From NCBI GenBank assembly GCA_031551255.1, contig JAVBNW010000008.1:1-48210 (forward strand): a DNA stretch of 48,210 nt, given 5' to 3'. How positions within the stretch are numbered: position 1 is the stretch's first letter; each line of letters starts with the position of its first letter. Both the position numbers and the translations under genes were made by a program. Below are positions 43,628 through 48,210 of this stretch, in pieces. The stretch is from JAVBNW01 sp031551255. GTDB lineage: Bacteria > Bacillota > Clostridia > Christensenellales > UBA1750. The notes under the pieces are model-generated. The model was not told the DNA's origin and did not search any database. It saw only the letters and a program-made list of their open reading frames with translations.

Positions 43628-44673
43628 ACCGGCAGCGTCCCCGTAATCAGGCCGAAGATGTCTTTAAAGAGCAAAATACCCATCAGGCCGAATAGGAGCA
43701 CGATGCCTACCCCGTGGATGATCGCCTCCACCTTTCGCGGCACCGGGCGGCCCACGACCATTTCGATAAACGTAAATACGATCCTGCCCCCGTCCATCGC
43801 GGGAATGGGCAAAAGGTTGATGAGCCCCAGGTTCAGCGAAATCATGATCGCGAGGTTGAGCACTGTAACCAGACCCGAGCGCAGACTCTGCGCAAAGCCC
43901 TGCTGCGCCTGAGAAGATATCAGCGTAACCGTGCCCACGATGCCCACAAGCTCGCCGGCATCCTGTTTGCCTACGACCAGTTCGCGAAGGTAGGTAAGCA
44001 TCTGCGCCATCATGTCGTAGCAGGCCGACACGCCGCGCGTGAACGACTCTCCGACCGGGAACACGTAATAATCCTGCTGCATCATGATGCCGATTAGGTT
44101 CGCATTGTTCTTTTCATCGTACACCGTTTCGAGCTTCACGGTGCGCGTCTGCCCCTCGTTTTCGAGCAGTAGCTCGATCTCGCCGGTGCTTTGGCGGATC
44201 AGCGCACTGGGAGAGAGCGATTCTTCGCCATTGACGGAAAGAATGGCATCTCCCGCCACGATGCCCACCGCCTCGGCAGGCATGCCGGGAGACACCGAGG
44301 CGATCTTGTTGCCGATGTAGGGCAACCCGGCCGTCGATAGCAAAAGAACCGCCAGCAGATAGGCGATCAGCAGGTTCATCGCGGGGCCTGCGAAAAACGC
44401 AATAAGCCGCTTCCACGCCGGATGCTCGTTAAAGCCTTTGACGCCGTCGATGTCTTCATCCGCGTACGCGCAGTAACCGCCCAGCGGCAGCGCTCTAAGC
44501 GAGTACTGAATGCCCTTTCGGGTCCACTTCAAAAGAGCAGGACCAAACCCCACGGCAAACTCGATCACCGGTAGCTTTAAAAGCCTGCCCGCCATATAGT
44601 GGCCCAGCTCGTGCACGATGACCAAGATGCCAAGCAGCACGACCGCGCCGAGTATCCAAAGAACCGTCGACAA
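43624..44673 (-). CDS. rseP: Site-2 intramembrane zinc protease RseP
   Basis: About 349 residues. The zinc site HELGH is in the first membrane helix region, one PDZ domain lies in the middle (ASVSPGMPAEAVGI...ILSVNGEE), and the second catalytic motif is in INLLPIPAMDGGR. It cleaves membrane-bound anti-sigma factors and signal peptides. I prefer the TTG at 44673, preceded by AGAGGTAGCATC, to the GTG at 44703. It follows dxr by about 115 bases that hold no other feature. Confidence 0.95.
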   Translation of the reverse strand: MSTVLWILGAVVLLGILVIVHELGHYMAGRLLKLPVIEFAVGFGPALLKWTRKGIQYSLRALPLGGYCAYADEDIDGVKGFNEHPAWKRLIAFFAGPAMNLLIAYLLAVLLLSTAGLPYIGNKIASVSPGMPAEAVGIVAGDAILSVNGEESLSPSALIRQSTGEIELLLENEGQTRTVKLETVYDEKNNANLIGIMMQQDYYVFPVGESFTRGVSACYDMMAQMLTYLRELVVGKQDAGELVGIVGTVTLISSQAQQGFAQSLRSGLVTVLNLAIMISLNLGLINLLPIPAMDGGRIVFTFIEMVVGRPVPRKVEAIIHGVGIVLLFGLMGILLFKDIFGLITGTLPV

Positions 44674-44787
44674 GATGCTACCTCTTTCCAGTGGCCTTGC
44701 CACTTCGGATATTATGCTTTGCGCCGCAGGATCATCTGCCCGGCAGGGCTAAGCGGTTGCCGATGAGCGCGTGAATGCCCGAATGAG

Positions 44788-45927
44788 TCAGCGGTTATCC
44801 AGGCCCAAGCGCCGCGCCACAAACGACCGCGCCCTTTGGTCCGCCCGAATTACCTGCTCGAGCGTAGGATGGGCGACCGCCGTCGCGTCGGCCAACGCAT
44901 CCGCACACAAATCGTAGATATCGGCAAAGCCGCATCTGCCGGTCAAAAAACCGTGCACGGCCACCTCGTCCGCTGCATTGAACACCGCGCCGTACACCCC
45001 GCCCGAGCGCAGCACGTCGTAACCTAGGCGCAATGCGGGAAAGCGGTCTTCATCCGGCGGCTCGAACGCAAGCGGCCCAAGCGCGGTCAAATCCGGCGCG
45101 GACAGCCCCGTATCCAGCCTTTCAGGATAGGAAAGCGCGTAAAGAATCGGGGTGCGCATATCGGCCTGCCCCATCTGCGCCAGCAGCGCGCCGTCCCGAT
45201 ACCTCACCATAGAGTGTACGATGGATGAGGGGTGAATCAGAACATCGATCGAATCCGCACCCATGCCAAATAGGAGACCGGCTTCGATGATTTCCAGCGC
45301 CTTGTTCACCATCGTCGCCGAATCAATCGTGATGCGCTCGCCCATCGCCCAGTTCGGATGGCGAAGCGCCTGTTCGGGCTTTGCGATGCGCATCTGCCCC
45401 TTTGTCCAGGTTCGAAACGGGCCGCCGGAAGCGGTTAAAATAAGCCTTTCCGGCCTCTCTTTTTTCCCGTCGACGCACTGGAAAATCGCGCTGTGCTCGC
45501 TGTCCACCGGAATGAGCTCGCAGCCGCCCTTGCGCACGGCATCTAAAAACAGCGTTCCACCTGAAACCAGAGTTTCCTTGTTGGCAAGGCAAAGCCGTAC
45601 GCCCGCTTGCGCCGCCGCACAGGAGGCCTCCATGCCCTGTGCCCCCACAATGGCGTTGAGCACCGTATCGCTTCCTGCAATCGCCCGCGAGGCGGGCTCG
45701 CCCAAAAGCCAGGTAACGCCGGGTATATCAGGGGGGCGGTAGTCGGGCGCGCTATTTGCGAGCAGGGCCGCGTCGGGCCTAAACATGCGCGCCTGTTCCT
45801 CGAGCAGCGCCGCGTTTGAACCGGCCGCGAGGGCCGTCACCCTAAACCTATCCGGGTGGCGGCGCATCGCGGCCAGCGCTTGCGTACCTATGGAGCCTGT
45901 GGAGCCAAGGATCGCAACTTTTCTCAA
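44788..45927 (-). CDS. dxr: 1-deoxy-D-xylulose 5-phosphate reductoisomerase
   Basis: A 379-residue NADPH enzyme, the second step of the MEP pathway. Motifs: ILGSTGSIGTQ, LANKETLVSGG, PVDSEHSAIFQ, LTASGGPFR, HPNWAMG and SATMVNKALE with metal and substrate ligands. Start is TTG, overlapping the cdsA stop by four bases, with GGAGG before it. Confidence 0.97.
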   Translation of the reverse strand: MRKVAILGSTGSIGTQALAAMRRHPDRFRVTALAAGSNAALLEEQARMFRPDAALLANSAPDYRPPDIPGVTWLLGEPASRAIAGSDTVLNAIVGAQGMEASCAAAQAGVRLCLANKETLVSGGTLFLDAVRKGGCELIPVDSEHSAIFQCVDGKKERPERLILTASGGPFRTWTKGQMRIAKPEQALRHPNWAMGERITIDSATMVNKALEIIEAGLLFGMGADSIDVLIHPSSIVHSMVRYRDGALLAQMGQADMRTPILYALSYPERLDTGLSAPDLTALGPLAFEPPDEDRFPALRLGYDVLRSGGVYGAVFNAADEVAVHGFLTGRCGFADIYDLCADALADATAVAHPTLEQVIRADQRARSFVARRLGLDNR

Positions 45928-46748
45928 TGGACGCCTCCGATCACCAGAATTGCGTATATGTATAAGAATACTGCGTTAAACAGCATGCCGTCCAGCCTGT
46001 CGAGCACGCCGCCATGTCCCGGGAAAAACTTGCCGAAATCCTTCACGCCGCAGTAGCGCTTCACGACCGACGCCGCCAAGTCGCCCAACTGGGTGGCGAT
46101 CGAGCCGATCGCCCCCATCGCGACAAAGTGCCAAATCCATACGTCGTTGCCGCGCACCTCGCCAATAATAAAGCCGAAAACGCCCATCGCAAGCACGGTG
46201 GTCGCAAAGCCGCCGATCGCTCCCTCCCACGTCTTCTTGGGCGAAACGGATGGAATGAGCTTGTGCTTGCCCATCGCCATGCCAAACACCAGCGCGAAGA
46301 CGTCGCTGATGACGGAGGAAATGATCACGCTGAGAAATAGCGGCAGCTTGTAGGGCTCGGGCAACGCAGCGATCATAAAAAAGGCGACAAAGGGCACGGT
46401 CGGGTATACAAGCGGAAACGCCGTGGCGATCATATCCCCCTCTTTGGGGTCTCTGATGAAGATCGCCGAGCACAGCGCAAGCACCGAACCCATTAAGAAC
46501 ACGAGCAAGAGCCCTTGCGCGCCGCGCCACAGGTACGCGGGCATCAACAACGCGCCCGTCAGATAGATGGCCCAGCCCGAAGGCTTAAGCCCCCTGGCCC
46601 TGAGCGTTGCGAGCATTTCGTGGAGCGAAATCAGGTATAGCAGGATAACCGCTCCATACAGCACGGCGCCGCCCGCCCAATTGCGGAAATATACGATAAC
46701 GCCGACCGCCACAATGGAGGCCACGCCGGTGATCACTCTTTTGGTCAT
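45924..46748 (-). CDS. cdsA: Phosphatidate cytidylyltransferase CdsA
   Basis: About 274 residues, a polytopic membrane enzyme that makes CDP-diacylglycerol from phosphatidate. The family signature region VSPKKTWEGAIGG and the C-terminal KRYCGVKDFGKFFPGHGGVL with DRLD are intact. The ATG at 46748 overlaps the uppS stop by four bases and has GGGAG before it. Confidence 0.96.
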   Translation of the reverse strand: MTKRVITGVASIVAVGVIVYFRNWAGGAVLYGAVILLYLISLHEMLATLRARGLKPSGWAIYLTGALLMPAYLWRGAQGLLLVFLMGSVLALCSAIFIRDPKEGDMIATAFPLVYPTVPFVAFFMIAALPEPYKLPLFLSVIISSVISDVFALVFGMAMGKHKLIPSVSPKKTWEGAIGGFATTVLAMGVFGFIIGEVRGNDVWIWHFVAMGAIGSIATQLGDLAASVVKRYCGVKDFGKFFPGHGGVLDRLDGMLFNAVFLYIYAILVIGGVH

Positions 46749-47482
46749 GCCTGCTCCCGCGCACCCAGGCCGCCATAGCGGCGTTCCCGCTGCGCAAATT
46801 TTTCTATTTCCCTTGCGAGCACCTGTACGGAAAATTCCGGCCAATATTCCGGAATGAACGAAAGCTCCGCATAGGCCAGCTGATACAGCAGAAAGTTGGA
46901 AAGGCGCGTTTCGCCCCCGGTGCGGATCATGAGATCCACGGGCGGCAGCCCGGCGGTATACATTTCCCTGTCCAAAACGTTTTCGTCGATCGCCTCAGGG
47001 TCGATCTGCCCGCGGCGCGCCTTGTCGGCAAGCGAACGCGCAGCCGCCGCAATCTCCGATCGCGCCCCGTAGTTAAACGCAATATTCAGCACAATGCCCG
47101 TATTGCGCGCGGTCATCGCCTCCGCACTGTCCATCAGCGCGCGCTGCGCCGCCGGAATGGTCTTTTTGTCGCCCAGAACGCGCACGCGCACGCCCGCCTT
47201 CACCATCGCGGGAATCTTCAGCGCAAAAAATTCGCGCAAAAGCTCCATCAAAACGTCGATTTCAGTCTTGGGGCGATTCCAATTTTCGGTGGAGAATGCG
47301 TATAGCGTCAGCGCCTTAACGCCAAGCCCATCGCATGCCGTCACGATCGGCTCGATCGCCTTGACGCCCTCCCTATGCCCCTGAGAACGCTCAAGGCCCC
47401 GCTCTTTTGCCCAGCGGCCATTGCCATCCATGATGATGGCGATGTGCCGCGGTATTTCGGGCGGCTCTTTCTTATCGCTCAA
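46745..47482 (-). CDS. uppS: Undecaprenyl diphosphate synthase
   Basis: A 245-residue cis-prenyltransferase that makes the lipid carrier for cell wall synthesis. The signature IAIIMDGNGRWAKERGL with catalytic Asp, YAFSTENWNRP and the C-terminal RTGGETRLSNFLLYQLAYAE are present. It starts with TTG, overlapping the frr stop by four bases, with AAAGGAG upstream. Confidence 0.97.
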   Translation of the reverse strand: MSDKKEPPEIPRHIAIIMDGNGRWAKERGLERSQGHREGVKAIEPIVTACDGLGVKALTLYAFSTENWNRPKTEIDVLMELLREFFALKIPAMVKAGVRVRVLGDKKTIPAAQRALMDSAEAMTARNTGIVLNIAFNYGARSEIAAAARSLADKARRGQIDPEAIDENVLDREMYTAGLPPVDLMIRTGGETRLSNFLLYQLAYAELSFIPEYWPEFSVQVLAREIEKFAQRERRYGGLGAREQA

Positions 47483-48036
47483 ACCGTCAGGAGCTCCTTT
47501 TCCTTTTCCGCCAGCAAGCGGTCGATCTCCTTGATCTGCGCGTCGGTTACCTTTTGTACTTCATCCTCGCCGCGCTTTTGATCATCTTCAGTAATGTTGC
47601 TGTCCTTTTTTTCTTTCTTAATCTGCTCCACCGCATCCCTGCGGATCGAGCGGACGGCCACCTTACACTCCTCGGCAAGCTTTTTCACCTGCTTAACGAG
47701 ATCTTTGCGCCGCTCCTCGGTAAGTTCGGGCAGCACCAGCCTTATGGACTTGCCGTCGTTGGAAGGGTTGATACCCAAATCGGATTTGAGGATTTCGCGC
47801 TCGATGTCCTTGAGCGTCTGCGGATCCCACGGAGAAATCAGCAAAACGCGCGGCTCGGGCACGGCTACGTTTGCCATCTGGGCAATGGGCGTCGGCGTTC
47901 CATAGTAGGGCACCATGATGCGGTCTAGCAACTGCGGCGTCGCACGGCCCGCGCGCAGGGAACCCATTTCCTTGACAAAGACCGCGATGGATTTTTTCAT
48001 CTTATCGGTCATGGCATCGATAATCGGTTTCGTCAT
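47479..48036 (-). CDS. frr: Ribosome recycling factor
   Basis: 185 residues, the exact family length. With EF-G it splits the post-termination ribosome. Conserved stretches are LRAGRATPQLLDRI, YYGTPTPIAQMANV and LTEERRKDLVKQVKKLAEEC. The ATG at 48036 follows AAGGGGGT. First gene of the block frr-uppS-cdsA-dxr-rseP-ispG-polC. Confidence 0.97.
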   Translation of the reverse strand: MTKPIIDAMTDKMKKSIAVFVKEMGSLRAGRATPQLLDRIMVPYYGTPTPIAQMANVAVPEPRVLLISPWDPQTLKDIEREILKSDLGINPSNDGKSIRLVLPELTEERRKDLVKQVKKLAEECKVAVRSIRRDAVEQIKKEKKDSNITEDDQKRGEDEVQKVTDAQIKEIDRLLAEKEKELLTV

Positions 48037-48111
48037 AGCGATACCCCCTTGTATATATTCTACCGTGGAAAACAACGACAAAAACGGCTCGCCACACGAA
48101 GCGGCACAAGC

Positions 48112-48151
48112 ATTATACCATGCTTTTCCTTGCGTAACCACCAAGGAAAGC
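48112..48151 (-). promoter_or_regulatory. Extended -10 promoter and inverted repeat before frr
   Basis: On the minus strand TGGTATAAT (48120-48112) is an extended -10 box without a clear -35. Directly upstream TTTCCTTG and CAAGGAAA form an inverted repeat (about 48122-48151) that is either the end of an upstream gene's transcript or an operator. The remaining bases to the window end show no gene. Confidence 0.5.
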
Positions 48152-48210
48152 AAGCTTCATCACATTCGCAGACAATTCCCGCTTTTATATCGCCGTTCGC
48201 CCGCAACGAA

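Noticed and set aside
42599..43912. 437-codon plus-strand frame opposite ispG and rseP
   Set aside because: It crosses two known genes on the other strand and shows no protein motif.

Overview
The window looks like chromosomal DNA of a GC-rich, probably spore-forming anaerobe of the Clostridia (Firmicutes), perhaps a Christensenellales-like gut or digester lineage. Evidence: the order frr-uppS-cdsA-dxr-rseP-ispG-polC with a Gram-positive PolC-type polymerase, strong AGGAGG-like ribosome sites, many TTG starts, -35/-10 boxes of the usual Firmicutes type, an exosporium-like collagen protein behind a sigma-K-like promoter, and a Cys-type sulfatase. The placement below the phylum is inference.

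Layout. 1-3831: the edge of an IS3-type element, a dense array of palindromic stem-loops, a ceramidase-like gene that ends inside that array, an M29 aminopeptidase and a GT2 glycosyltransferase. 3938-8762: a GAF-PAS-GGDEF cyclase, a nitrilase-family amidase and an AgrC-like orphan kinase. 8815-14929: a collagen-like protein and a 1520-residue BvgS-like hybrid kinase behind a frameshifted XRE regulator. 15302-20158: a two-component system (regulator, kinase) followed by an ABC ATPase and two permeases. 20168-22266: a gene graveyard that includes a decayed second copy of the collagen gene's 5' end and a secreted-protein pseudogene. 22329-25975: a four-gene flavin redox operon (ApbE, a tandem FMN-binding-like protein, a PyrK-like electron-transfer protein and a PyrD-like flavoprotein). 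26376-33175: a divergent cluster of two TIM-barrel isomerase/lyase-type proteins, two Gfo/Idh/MocA oxidoreductases and two sulfatases. 33583-35808: PadR, a DUF1700-like membrane protein and a DUF4097-like protein. 36468-36813: mobile-element debris beside seven tRNA genes (36947-37586). 37761-48036: a GNAT gene and the housekeeping polC-to-frr cluster, in which polC carries an in-frame amber codon in its PHP domain.

How the genes work together. The housekeeping block joins ribosome recycling, the MEP isoprenoid pathway (Dxr, IspG), undecaprenyl and phospholipid precursor synthesis (UppS, CdsA), regulated proteolysis (RseP) and replication (PolC). The two best candidates for an undescribed system are the cytosolic ApbE/FMN-binding/PyrK/PyrD-like operon, whose ribosome site and start codon lie in a perfect 15-bp hairpin, and the sulfatase + Gfo/Idh + TIM-barrel cluster, whose content fits oxidation-elimination breakdown of a sulfated glycoside or polyol. 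Both functions are inferred from gene content only.
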